A stretch of 22,080 nt of DNA, taken from positions 1 to 22,080 of the forward strand of contig NZ_CABTZR010000039.1 in NCBI RefSeq assembly GCF_902489365.1, given 5' to 3'. This stretch comes from an uncultured Corynebacterium sp. (GTDB taxonomy: Bacteria; Actinomycetota; Actinomycetes; Mycobacteriales; Mycobacteriaceae). A program made the position numbers and the translations under genes. Shown here in pieces: positions 13,909-21,408 of this stretch (position 1 is its first letter; the number at the start of each line of letters is the position of its first letter). A model generated the notes under the pieces. It ran no database searches and had not been told where the DNA came from. It saw only the letters and a program-made list of their open reading frames with translations.

Positions 13909-14982
13909 CTACAACCAGTTATTGCGCCGGAACCACCACCACATTCCGGCCACCACTAAGATCATGAGGCCAATTGCCCCGTAATAGCCCCATGAGAAAT
14001 GCAACTCCGGCATGATGTCGAAGTTCATTCCATAGATTCCTGCCACAAGTGTCGGCGCCGCCCACATGCCAACCACCGCAGAGATCGTGCGCATGTCGGA
14101 GTTTTGCTGCATGCTGATCTTGGCCACGGAGGCGTCGATAAGCGAGGTCAAGCGCTCATCGAACCCCGCCACATGGTCTTGGACCACCAGCTGGTGGTCG
14201 TTGACGTCCCGGATATAGGAGCGAATCGTCTTCGGAATGAGATCCTTGTGGTCCGCTACCATCGCCCGCAAAGCCGGCGAGAGCGGCACGATCGCGTGCT
14301 TCATCTCCAGAATCTCACGCTTAAACATGTAGATACGGTCGATGTTGGGCAGCGAATTCGGGGTGAAGATTTCCTCTTCGAGTTCGTCGACCTCGATAGC
14401 GATGAGGCGGCAAATCTCCGAATAGCGGTCCACCATCATGTCCAGGATCTTCCACGCCAGCGAAATTGGGCCCTGCTCGACGAGGTCTTGCTCATCTTGG
14501 ATCACATAGGCGAGATTAGGCAGCTTGGCGGAGTGGCGCACCGTGATAATGAACGTGGCACCAATGATCATCTGGATTTCACCAGTGGAGATAATTTGGC
14601 GCTTATCGGCGACCTCGTCGTGGTCGCGGTAGTTCACCGACCGTGCCACCACGAAGAGCTGGTCGTCGTAGCGCTCCAGCTTGGGACGCTGGTGCGCCTG
14701 GACGACGTCCTCGACGATGAGCTCATGGATGCGGAATTCAGCCGCTACCTTCGTCATCTGAGATTCGAGCGGCTCGTGCAGGCCTACCCACACGAAGCCG
14801 CGGCCGTATTCTTCCACGGTTTGCAGTGCGCTGTGCGGGGTGAACTCACCGGGCAGCGCCTCGCCGTCGATGAACACTCGGCAGTGCTCAATAGCACGCT
14901 CGACAGGCACGGAAAAACTCGGCGTACTATTGTCCGAAGTGTTTTTCTTGCGTGGCTTGAATGGTGACGGTACAGATGGCAT
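13909..14982 (-). CDS. corA: CorA-family magnesium/divalent cation transporter
   Basis: A 357-residue member of the CorA family, which forms pentameric Mg2+ (or Co2+/Ni2+) channels. There is a large soluble N-terminal domain with the long stalk helix and two C-terminal membrane helices. The family signature is seen as YGMNF (317-321, GMN at 318-320) at the end of TM1, with TM2 near 333-349 and a basic C-terminal end RRNNWL. The first 25 residues are lysine/serine rich and may be disordered. Start ATG 14982 has an AAGGAGG ribosome site (14993-14999) ten bases upstream. It is convergent with the thioesterase with almost no spacer, and divergent from the methyltransferase gene. Mg2+ is the likely substrate by family; the ion was not determined. 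Confidence 0.92.
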   Translation of the reverse strand: MPSVPSPFKPRKKNTSDNSTPSFSVPVERAIEHCRVFIDGEALPGEFTPHSALQTVEEYGRGFVWVGLHEPLESQMTKVAAEFRIHELIVEDVVQAHQRPKLERYDDQLFVVARSVNYRDHDEVADKRQIISTGEIQMIIGATFIITVRHSAKLPNLAYVIQDEQDLVEQGPISLAWKILDMMVDRYSEICRLIAIEVDELEEEIFTPNSLPNIDRIYMFKREILEMKHAIVPLSPALRAMVADHKDLIPKTIRSYIRDVNDHQLVVQDHVAGFDERLTSLIDASVAKISMQQNSDMRTISAVVGMWAAPTLVAGIYGMNFDIMPELHFSWGYYGAIGLMILVVAGMWWWFRRNNWL

Positions 14983-15052
14983 CGTGTCTCAGCCTCCTTC
15001 GCTTCGTATAGGCGTTTTATAAGAGCGGCTAAATCTTACACCTCTAAAGGCC

Positions 15053-15058
15053 TATACT
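15053..15058 (+). promoter_or_regulatory. -10 box of leaderless methyltransferase promoter
   Basis: TATACT ends seven bases before ATG 15066 with no ribosome binding site. It is close to the corynebacterial -10 consensus. Confidence 0.6.
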
Positions 15059-15065
15059 CGTTGTC

Positions 15066-15668
15066 ATGCCTACCTGGAAAGAAGTAACTGCTGCGAACCC
15101 CGCCCATTCCCACAACTTTGCACGGAAATGGAAGACGCTACGGGCCCAGGGTAAGGACATCGATGGGGAAGCCCGGCTTATCGACGCCATGAGTGAACGC
15201 CACTCCCGTGTCCTCGACGCCGGCTGCGGTTCCGGACGGCTCGGAGGCGAGTTGGCCAAGCGCGGGCATACCGTAGTGGGCGTGGACGTCGATCCCATCC
15301 TGATCGAACATGCGGTTAACGACTATCCGGAGGCCCGCTGGGAGGTAGGTGACCTTTCGGAAGAGGAAATCCCAGAGGATAACTTTGACATCGCCGTGGC
15401 TGCGGGCAACGTCATGACTTTTATCGCTAACGAAGGGCGTGAGGCGGCCCTGCGCAACGTGTTTAACTCGCTTCGCCCTGGCGGCCGCTTCGTCGTCGGT
15501 TTCGGCGAGGGCCGCGGCTGGGGTTTCGAGGAGTTCCTTGAATTGGCCCGCGCGGTGGGCTACCGAGTGGACTTCATTTTCTCCTCGTGGGACATGAAGG
15601 TCTTTAAGGAGAACTCCACCTTCATGGTGGCCGTGCTTACCCGCCCTGGCGCCGATCTGCTGGGCTAA
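15066..15668 (+). CDS. Class I SAM-dependent methyltransferase
   Basis: A 200-residue Rossmann-fold methyltransferase. Motif I is VLDAGCGSGRLGGELAKRG (49-67), the acidic end of strand 2 is VVGVDVDP (70-77), and the motif II/III region reads NFDIAVAAGNVMTFI, followed by LRPGGRFVVGFGEGRG. This is the compact UbiE/Methyltransf_11-like type; the substrate cannot be told. The start follows the TATACT box. Its TAA and the thiD TAG on the other strand share bases (15665-15668), so the two genes converge with overlapping stop codons and no terminator between them. Confidence 0.88.
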   Translation: MPTWKEVTAANPAHSHNFARKWKTLRAQGKDIDGEARLIDAMSERHSRVLDAGCGSGRLGGELAKRGHTVVGVDVDPILIEHAVNDYPEARWEVGDLSEEEIPEDNFDIAVAAGNVMTFIANEGREAALRNVFNSLRPGGRFVVGFGEGRGWGFEEFLELARAVGYRVDFIFSSWDMKVFKENSTFMVAVLTRPGADLLG

Positions 15669-16501
15669 CTTTGTGCCTCCGCGGCCAGGCGCCGGAGCCG
15701 GTGGCCGTGGTCAACGGGCCCGTGCCCGTGTCCGACGTGAAGCGCGTCGGCATGTTCAATCGCTTCGTGGAGCCACTCGGTGGCCCATACCAGTGCCTCG
15801 TCGAGGGATTCGCCCGCGCCTAGACGCGCCGCTAGGGCTGAGGACAGGGAACAGCCGGTGCCGTGCGTGTTCTTTGTATCAATCCGCGGGCAGGGCACGC
15901 GCGTGATTTCGCCGGAAGGGCTTACGGTCGCGTTATCGGCCTGGGCACCATCGAGGTGCCCGCCTTTGACTACGACCCACGTGTCGTTCTCGTGGGCCCA
16001 CGTGGTTGCGACATCAATCGCCTCTTCGAGGCTTTGCGGCTCTGCTACTCCAGCGAGGACCGCTAGCTCAGGTAGGTTCGGCGTGACCACGGTCGCGCGG
16101 CGCGCCAGCTCCCGTACGGCGCGCTCCGCTTCCGGCTCGAGCAGGCGGTCCCCGCTGGAGGCAACCATGACCGGATCGCAGACCACCGGCACACCCGCGG
16201 GGAGGGAAGCGAGGAAGTCGCTCACCGTTTCGGTGATAGCGACGGATCCCAGCATGCCGATTTTAACGGCGTCGATAGTCACGTCGTCCTTGACGCTTGC
16301 CAGCTGCTCACGCAGAAAATCCACCGGTGGGGTGTGGATAGAGCGCACGCCCTGCGTATTCTGCGCTACCAGGGCTGTCACTACGGCCATGCCGTAGGCA
16401 CCAGCGGCCTCAAAGGACTTGAGGTCGGCGTGAATACCAGCGCCGCCCGTCGGATCGGTGCCGGCAATGCTGAGGACTCGGGGCAGCGCAGGTTGGCTCA
16501 C
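15665..16501 (-). CDS. thiD: Hydroxymethylpyrimidine/phosphomethylpyrimidine kinase ThiD
   Basis: Phosphorylates the thiamine pyrimidine precursor HMP to HMP-P and HMP-PP; cytosolic ribokinase-family enzyme. The 278 residues show SIAGTDPTGGAGIHADLK (11-28), KIGMLGS (80-86), CDPVMVASSG (108-117) and the anion-hole/catalytic THGTGCSLSSALAA (212-225, Cys217), with the usual His-rich tail LHVGHGHGPVDHGH. It starts at GTG 16501, supported by AAGGAG a few bases upstream, an arrangement unlike its leaderless neighbours. No thiamine riboswitch can fit in the 48 bases between this start and the ndh terminator. It stands alone here without thiE or thiM, so it may also serve pyridoxal salvage, as some family members do. 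Confidence 0.93.
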   Translation of the reverse strand: MSQPALPRVLSIAGTDPTGGAGIHADLKSFEAAGAYGMAVVTALVAQNTQGVRSIHTPPVDFLREQLASVKDDVTIDAVKIGMLGSVAITETVSDFLASLPAGVPVVCDPVMVASSGDRLLEPEAERAVRELARRATVVTPNLPELAVLAGVAEPQSLEEAIDVATTWAHENDTWVVVKGGHLDGAQADNATVSPSGEITRVPCPRIDTKNTHGTGCSLSSALAARLGAGESLDEALVWATEWLHEAIEHADALHVGHGHGPVDHGHRLRRLAAEAQS

Positions 16502-16546
16502 TGTTTCTCCTTAATCTGTGCTTTCTTGCGTCTACCGTACATGGGC

Positions 16547-16579
16547 AAAGAAAAAGGAGAGAGGATAATTCCTCTCTCC
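16547..16579 (-). terminator. Rho-independent terminator of ndh
   Basis: A perfect 10-base-pair stem GGAGAGAGGA/TCCTCTCTCC (16556-16565 with 16570-16579) and 4-base loop is followed on the minus strand by TTTTTCTTT. It is 18 bases after the ndh stop and separates ndh from thiD. Confidence 0.9.
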
Positions 16580-16597
16580 CTATAAGACGCGTAAGAC

Positions 16598-17941
16598 CTA
16601 GTGGAGGTCGCGGTCAATTACGTTGCGAGCAACGCGCTGCTGCTGGGTGATTTCCAGGTTGCCGCGGTCGCGCGAGAAGGCGTTGAGCAGCCAGTGCAGC
16701 GCCACGAGGGTACGGCTGCGGAAGCCAACGATGTAGAAGATATGCAGGCCGAGCCAGGAGATCCAGGCCGGGAAGCCAGCGAACTCGGTCTTGCCTAGCT
16801 TGACCACTGCGTTGAAGCGGGAAATGACGGCCATGGAGCCCTTGTCGAAGTACTCAAACGGCTCGGCCTCGTTAGCGGTGGACTCCTCATCAATCTTGGC
16901 CTCGATGAGCTTGCCCACGTGGTTGCCGCCCTGGATGGCCACCTGGGCCACACCCGGAAGGCGGTTGAGGGAAATCATGTCGCCGACGATGTAGACGTTC
17001 TTGTACTCACCAACCGTGAGGTCCTCGTTGACAGAGACGCGGCCGGCACGGTCCGCCTCCACGCCTGCCTGGTCAGCGATAAGCTTGCCCAGCGGGGAAG
17101 CGGCGACACCGGCAGACCAGATCTTGGTCGCGGCCTCGATGGTGACCTCTTCCTCGGTCTTCATGTTCTTGTAGGTGACGGCGTCAGCGGTGACGTCGGT
17201 AACCATGGCGTTGAGGCGCACGTCAACTCCCAGCTTCTCCAGGGTGCGCTGTGCCTTGCGGCCAAGACGCTTGCCGAACGGCGGAAGGACCTGCGGGGCA
17301 CCATCCAGCAGGTAAATCTTGGCGGAGGAAGAACCGAAATTGGAGTAGGTGCCAGCGAAGGTGCGCTGTGCCAGCTCAGCAATCTGGCCGGTGAGCTCAA
17401 CACCAGTCGGGCCTGCACCAACGATGACGAAGGTCAGCAGCTTCTCGCGCTTGGCAGGATCTTCTTCCAGCTCAGCCTTCTCGAAGGCGGAGATGATGCG
17501 GGAGCGGATCTCGAAGGCGTCGTCAAGCGTCTTCATGCCCGGCGCGTGCTCAGCAAAGTGGTCGTTGCCGAAGTAGGACTGGCCAGCGCCTGCCGCTACG
17601 ACGAGGGAGTCGTAGCCGTAGGTGCGAACCGCGCCATCGAGCTCGGCGGTGACGGTTTGTTCCTTGATGTTGACGTCGGAGACCTCACCGTTGACGAAGT
17701 TGACGTTGTCCTGGTGGCGCAGGATCTGACGCGTGGACGGGGCGATTTCGCCGGCGGAGATGACGCCGGTGGCTACCTGGTAGAGCATCGGCTGGAAGAG
17801 GTGGTGGTTCTTCTTGTCGATGAGGGTGATCTCAACATCCGCGTCCTTGAGCTTCTTAACCGCGTTGATACCGCCGAAGCCGGCACCGATAACAACGACG
17901 TGGTGGCGGCCGTTACTAGGACGGTAAGGAGTTTGCGCCAT
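16598..17941 (-). CDS. ndh: Type II NADH:quinone dehydrogenase
   Basis: Single-subunit, non-proton-pumping respiratory enzyme that passes electrons from NADH to menaquinone on the inner face of the membrane. In corynebacteria, which lack complex I, this is the main NADH entry point. The 447 residues carry the FAD-binding GAGFGG (19-24), a second dinucleotide motif GAGPTG (175-180) for NADH, the quinone-side string HLFQPMLYQVATG (47-59), and a C-terminal amphipathic/hydrophobic stretch around WISWLGLHIFYIVGF that anchors it to the membrane. ATG 17941 has a GAGGAAGG ribosome site 12 bases upstream. It is divergent from the CFA-synthase-like gene across 184 bases and ends at a strong terminator. 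Confidence 0.95.
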   Translation of the reverse strand: MAQTPYRPSNGRHHVVVIGAGFGGINAVKKLKDADVEITLIDKKNHHLFQPMLYQVATGVISAGEIAPSTRQILRHQDNVNFVNGEVSDVNIKEQTVTAELDGAVRTYGYDSLVVAAGAGQSYFGNDHFAEHAPGMKTLDDAFEIRSRIISAFEKAELEEDPAKREKLLTFVIVGAGPTGVELTGQIAELAQRTFAGTYSNFGSSSAKIYLLDGAPQVLPPFGKRLGRKAQRTLEKLGVDVRLNAMVTDVTADAVTYKNMKTEEEVTIEAATKIWSAGVAASPLGKLIADQAGVEADRAGRVSVNEDLTVGEYKNVYIVGDMISLNRLPGVAQVAIQGGNHVGKLIEAKIDEESTANEAEPFEYFDKGSMAVISRFNAVVKLGKTEFAGFPAWISWLGLHIFYIVGFRSRTLVALHWLLNAFSRDRGNLEITQQQRVARNVIDRDLH

Positions 17942-18125
17942 GGTGATTGAATACCTTCCTCAGAAAGCTAGATTATTTTACCCGAGTTAGTCTAAACCTT
18001 TCTAGCGGTACATGCATACTTTATGGGTTATTAACTGGCTTTTTGGCCGCGCCTTCACCTCTTTTGGGCCCACTCGTTTTAGTCTTAGAAAATACGTGTG
18101 TGCGATGAGGAAGGCTGGCTAGAGC

Positions 18126-19418
18126 GTGTATTCCCACTTGGCATCGATTGACGCTGCGACGTGGCCCGGCGTAGCAACCGTGCCCTCACCGCGTTTGCTG
18201 CGCTTTACGGGCGGCCGGACTGAAGCGGAGTTTGCGCAGGCCTGCGCCAAGGCAGGGGTGGAGCTGGAAGGCGAGGAGCCGGATTTGGCTGTGCTTCACG
18301 ACGCCCTCTTTTCCCGCATCGCCGATTCGGGCTGGCTGGGCCTGGCCGAGTCTTATATGGCAGGGGAGTGGACGACGCCCGATTCCGATCGCTTGGTCAA
18401 GGTTCTCCTGCGGCTGTTGGGGGTGGGGTATCGGCCGAAGACGAAGGAGCTGGCGGTGGAGGCTTCGAGCCCTGGCGAGCTGCCCCTCGATGTGGTGAAA
18501 CTGTACGCGGGCGACTCCTTGAGCCATTCGGGCGGAATTTTCGCTAGCGGCGTTCCCACCACGGTGCGCGAGGCGGTCCGCAGCTATAGCGCGCGGGTGG
18601 GGAGCAAGGAACCCAAGGAGCACTTCGTCGATGTGACGAGCGTGACCGAGCCGACGCACACGGACCGCGAGGATTTGGGCGATGCGCAGCGCCGCGCTGC
18701 ACAGTGGCTTCTCGATGCCACCCGCACCGGCGCTGGTACACACCTTCTGGTTTATCCGGCGACTGGGCTGCAAGTAGCAGTTCAAGCCGTTGCCCGGCGC
18801 GCCACAGTTGACGTCCTTACGGGCGACACAGAGCAGCAGGCGCTGTTCGATGAACAACTGCTCCTCGAAGGCGCCGCTGACTCTGTCCATGTGCAGGGCA
18901 TCGAAACAGCGTTGCCTAATCCGAAGAAGTGGCGCGGGCGCTATGACGCGATTGTCAGTGTGGAGAAGTTAGAGACGCTATCGCCCCCCGAGCGCCGGCG
19001 CTACGTGCAGATGCTGGATCGCTCGCTGGTCAGCGGTGGGCGTGTGGCCGTGGCCTCGTTGTTCGCCACCGACGCGATGACCCCGGCCGCCCGGTCCGCG
19101 ATTCAGGTTCTGCGCGCCTATATCTGGCCCGGATTGGACTATCCGACGCTGGAGGAGACCCATCGACTCTTCGATAGGCGTTCCAACCTGCGCATCATCG
19201 CTCAAACCCACACCGGAAGCCACTACCTGGAAACGCTTCGCTACCAGCGCAGCTTCTTCGATGGGCGGCACCGCGAAGCGGCGGCAGCGGGCTTCGACCA
19301 GGTTTTCCGCCGCCTCTGGACTTTCCAGTTTGCGCTCCGTGAGGCGCTGCTCACCTTAGGAATGCTGGATGCCGTGCACGTGGTGGCGACGCACCGCAAC
19401 CGCGGAGGCCGCCGTTAG
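18126..19418 (+). CDS. Cyclopropane-fatty-acid synthase homologue with degraded SAM motif
   Basis: A 430-residue protein clearly related to the CFA/mycolic-acid cyclopropane synthases. The N-terminal helper domain string is present (GLAESYMAGEW, 72-82) and the C-terminal part is well conserved (YIWPGLDYPTLEE, 332-344; SHYLETLRYQRSFF, 365-378; FRRLWTFQFALREA, 394-407). The middle is odd: the SAM-binding Gly-rich motif is replaced by HLLVYPATGLQVAVQAV (206-222), the substrate-channel HYDLGND and YSC motifs are absent, and only Glu283 in SVEKLET and Tyr367 recall the active site. It may be a non-catalytic or altered-activity homologue. It starts at GTG 18126 with AGGAAGG upstream; a TTG five codons in is an alternative. 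It is 58 bases from the phosphodiesterase gene. Confidence 0.8.
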   Translation: MYSHLASIDAATWPGVATVPSPRLLRFTGGRTEAEFAQACAKAGVELEGEEPDLAVLHDALFSRIADSGWLGLAESYMAGEWTTPDSDRLVKVLLRLLGVGYRPKTKELAVEASSPGELPLDVVKLYAGDSLSHSGGIFASGVPTTVREAVRSYSARVGSKEPKEHFVDVTSVTEPTHTDREDLGDAQRRAAQWLLDATRTGAGTHLLVYPATGLQVAVQAVARRATVDVLTGDTEQQALFDEQLLLEGAADSVHVQGIETALPNPKKWRGRYDAIVSVEKLETLSPPERRRYVQMLDRSLVSGGRVAVASLFATDAMTPAARSAIQVLRAYIWPGLDYPTLEETHRLFDRRSNLRIIAQTHTGSHYLETLRYQRSFFDGRHREAAAAGFDQVFRRLWTFQFALREALLTLGMLDAVHVVATHRNRGGRR

Positions 19419-19423
19419 CGGTC

Positions 19424-19429
19424 TACACT
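19424..19429 (+). promoter_or_regulatory. -10 box upstream of glycerophosphodiesterase gene
   Basis: TACACT lies just past the preceding stop codon. The start would be near 19436, giving a leader of about 40 bases with the GGAGGAAAAG ribosome site before ATG 19477. Confidence 0.45.
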
Positions 19430-19476
19430 GGGCGGCGCCAGAAGCACAACCACTTTGCGGCCCGGAGGAAAAGAAC

Positions 19477-20199
19477 ATGGCAGACCGCACAGGAATTATC
19501 GCGCACCGAGGATATAACGGGTGGTTCCCTGAGAACACGTATCGTGCCTTCGAGGAGGCTCTCAAGCTTGATGTGGCCGGTGTGGAGTGCGACGTCAACC
19601 TGACCAAGGACCGGCAGGTGGTGGTTATCCACGACCAGACTGTGGATAGGACGTCGGATGGCACCGGCTCTGTCGGTGACATGACACTGGAGGAGCTGCG
19701 CACACTCAACTTTGGTACCCACGAGGATCCCCAACGCATCCTGCTTCTCGACGAACTTGTGGACCTCATCGAGTCATACCCCGGAAAGCAGCTGCTTATC
19801 GAGACGAAGCACCCGTCTCCTTTCGGGGCGCGACTCGAAGAGTCGGTGGCCGAAGTCCTGCGCAACCGACATCTCGATGCCGATCCACGGTTCAACCTGA
19901 TTTCCTTTAACCCTGAAGCAATTGCGCGATTCCGAAACCTATTGCCATCCCTGCGATCCTTTCTTCTCTTGGAACCGGACGCGGGACTACCAGATTCTCT
20001 CGAGGGCGCTTCGGGCTTTGGGCCTTCCATTCGCCAGGCACGGTTGGAAGCTGACTTCTTTGCAGGCGTCGACAGACAGTCCTACGTATGGACGGTGAAT
20101 TTACCGAAGGACATGGAGTGGTGTCGTAACAATGGGGTAGAGCTCATGGCAACGGACTTGCCAGAGCTAGCACTCGACGTTGTGCGCCCAGCGAGTTAG
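19477..20199 (+). CDS. Glycerophosphodiester phosphodiesterase (GDPD/UgpQ type)
   Basis: Hydrolyses glycerophosphodiesters, the head groups of deacylated phospholipids, to glycerol-3-phosphate and an alcohol. The 240-residue TIM-barrel protein shows all core residues: AHRG (9-12, His10 and Arg11), PENT (18-21), the Ca/Mg ligands Glu37 and Asp39 in GVECDV, and the second catalytic His52 in VIHDQTVDRTSDGTG. No signal peptide is present, so it acts in the cytosol, like UgpQ rather than secreted GlpQ. The start has a clear GGAGGAAAAG ribosome site; the longer frame upstream is not used. The next genes encode an importer of the UgpA/UgpE kind, which fits uptake followed by hydrolysis. Confidence 0.92.
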   Translation: MADRTGIIAHRGYNGWFPENTYRAFEEALKLDVAGVECDVNLTKDRQVVVIHDQTVDRTSDGTGSVGDMTLEELRTLNFGTHEDPQRILLLDELVDLIESYPGKQLLIETKHPSPFGARLEESVAEVLRNRHLDADPRFNLISFNPEAIARFRNLLPSLRSFLLLEPDAGLPDSLEGASGFGPSIRQARLEADFFAGVDRQSYVWTVNLPKDMEWCRNNGVELMATDLPELALDVVRPAS

Positions 20200-20340
20200 C
20201 GCCCAACTACGCCCGTAGCCGCGGTGTTCATGGCAGAAAAGGTCTAGCTGTAAAGACGGCAGCGCTCTCTCACCCGGGAGTTTCTGTGGAGTCCTTTCTC
20301 CCGTGCTTCGTGTGACGTTCCCCACGCGCAAGGAATGCTT

Positions 20341-20371
20341 TTGGGGGCTAGGCCCCTGGAATTTTCTTTTT
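20341..20371 (+). terminator. Probable terminator upstream of the importer genes
   Basis: A stem of 8 pairs (20341-20348 with 20352-20359; five G-C pairs at the top and three G-T pairs at the base) with a 3-base loop is followed by a T-rich run to 20371. It would end the phosphodiesterase transcript about 140 bases after its stop. The rest of the gap from 20200 holds no gene I can support. Confidence 0.5.
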
Positions 20372-20392
20372 GTTTATACAATCAAAACGTTG

Positions 20393-20411
20393 AGTAAACT
20401 TTCTGTTTACT
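20393..20411. promoter_or_regulatory. Palindromic operator candidate before the ABC importer
   Basis: Perfect 7-base arms AGTAAAC and GTTTACT around a 5-base spacer. It covers the -35 region of the proposed leaderless promoter (-10 TAGTTT at 20421-20426) and lies just after an alternative -10 TATACA (20375-20380). This is a typical spot for a sugar- or phosphate-responsive regulator. Confidence 0.5.
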
Positions 20412-20420
20412 GCCTTGGTC

Positions 20421-20426
20421 TAGTTT
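20421..20426 (+). promoter_or_regulatory. -10 box of leaderless promoter for the ABC importer
   Basis: TAGTTT ends seven bases before ATG 20434. There is no purine-rich ribosome site upstream of that ATG, in line with a leaderless mRNA. Confidence 0.45.
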
Positions 20427-20433
20427 CTTCTGC

Positions 20434-21408
20434 ATGGCAAAAACCATCCCCGCGAGCGGGCGAACGGCTACGATCCCTCCTGTTACCGAGAAGCCGATCG
20501 TCTCCGAGGAGTACGCGGGCCACCCACGCAAGCGAAAGCTCGACTGGCGCCAGATCGGCCTAGCGGCATTGCTGATTGGCCCGAACCTTCTCCTTCTCAT
20601 TCTTTTCACCTATCGACCACTGGTCGATAACATCCGCATCTCTTTCTTTAACTGGAATATTTCATCGCCGACGATGACTTTCGTCGGTCTGCAGAACTAC
20701 ATCGACTGGTTCCAGGCGCCAGATACTGGACGCGTGGTGTTCAACACTGTCGTCTTCACCTTCTTCGCGGTGGTCGGTTCGATGGTGCTGGGGCTAGCGC
20801 TGGCATTGCTTCTGGACCAGAAGCTTTTTGGCCGTGCGGCTGTGCGCTCAATTGTTTTCGCGCCCTATGTCATCGCGGGCGCGGCGATTGGCGTTGCCTT
20901 TCAGTTCGTCTTCGATCCCAACTACGGTCTTATCCAATACTTCCTGGGCCTAATCGGGGTCGATGTGCCGAACTTCTACCAGCAGCAGAACTGGGCACTG
21001 TTCATGATTACGGTGACCTACGTGTGGAAGAACGTCGGCTACGTTTTCGTTATCTATCTTGCTGCCCTGCAGGGGCGCCGGCGCGACCTCGATGAGGCCT
21101 CTGAGATTGACGGCACCCCGGCCGCGCGCCATTTCTTCCGCGTGGTCCTGCCGCAGCTTCGCGGCACCACGTTTTTCCTGTTAATCACCGTGCTGCTCAA
21201 TTCTTTCCAAGTTTTCGACATCATCAACGCGATGACCGGCGGTGGACCGTTTGGTTACGGAACCTCCACGATGGTTTTCCAGGTGTACCAAGAGACGTTT
21301 ATCAACAACCGTGCCGGCTATGGCGCTGCCGTGGCCACCATCATGTTCCTCGTCGTGCTTGTCATTACGGTGTTGCAGATTAAGTTGCAGGAAAGGATGG
21401 ATAAGTAA
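20434..21408 (+). CDS. ugpA: CUT1 ABC importer permease, UgpA-like
   Basis: First membrane subunit of a carbohydrate-uptake (CUT1) ABC importer. The 324 residues have an unusually long, charged cytosolic N-terminus (about 40 residues) and then six helices, starting near 41-61. The ATPase-contacting EAA loop is EASEIDGTPAARHFFRVVLPQ (221-241), and FVGLQNYIDWF and the GGPFGYGTSTMVFQVYQE string are typical of the UgpA/MalF-like branch. The phosphodiesterase upstream points to glycerol-3-phosphate or glycerophosphodiesters as substrate, as in Ugp systems, but maltose- or other sugar-type permeases look similar, so the symbol is tentative. The binding protein and ATPase would lie to the right of the window. 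The next gene begins directly after its stop codon. Confidence 0.85.
   Translation: MAKTIPASGRTATIPPVTEKPIVSEEYAGHPRKRKLDWRQIGLAALLIGPNLLLLILFTYRPLVDNIRISFFNWNISSPTMTFVGLQNYIDWFQAPDTGRVVFNTVVFTFFAVVGSMVLGLALALLLDQKLFGRAAVRSIVFAPYVIAGAAIGVAFQFVFDPNYGLIQYFLGLIGVDVPNFYQQQNWALFMITVTYVWKNVGYVFVIYLAALQGRRRDLDEASEIDGTPAARHFFRVVLPQLRGTTFFLLITVLLNSFQVFDIINAMTGGGPFGYGTSTMVFQVYQETFINNRAGYGAAVATIMFLVVLVITVLQIKLQERMDK

Noticed and set aside
13902..13912. Small GTAG/CTAC hairpin between thioesterase and corA
   Set aside because: A four-pair stem formed by the two stop codons themselves, too weak to call a terminator.
16502..16546. Thiamine riboswitch upstream of thiD
   Set aside because: Only about 45 bases separate thiD from the ndh terminator, too short for the aptamer, and no matching conserved segments are seen.
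20303..20563. An 86-codon plus-strand frame before the importer
   Set aside because: It runs through the terminator and palindrome and overlaps the first permease in another frame; no ribosome site and no recognisable family.
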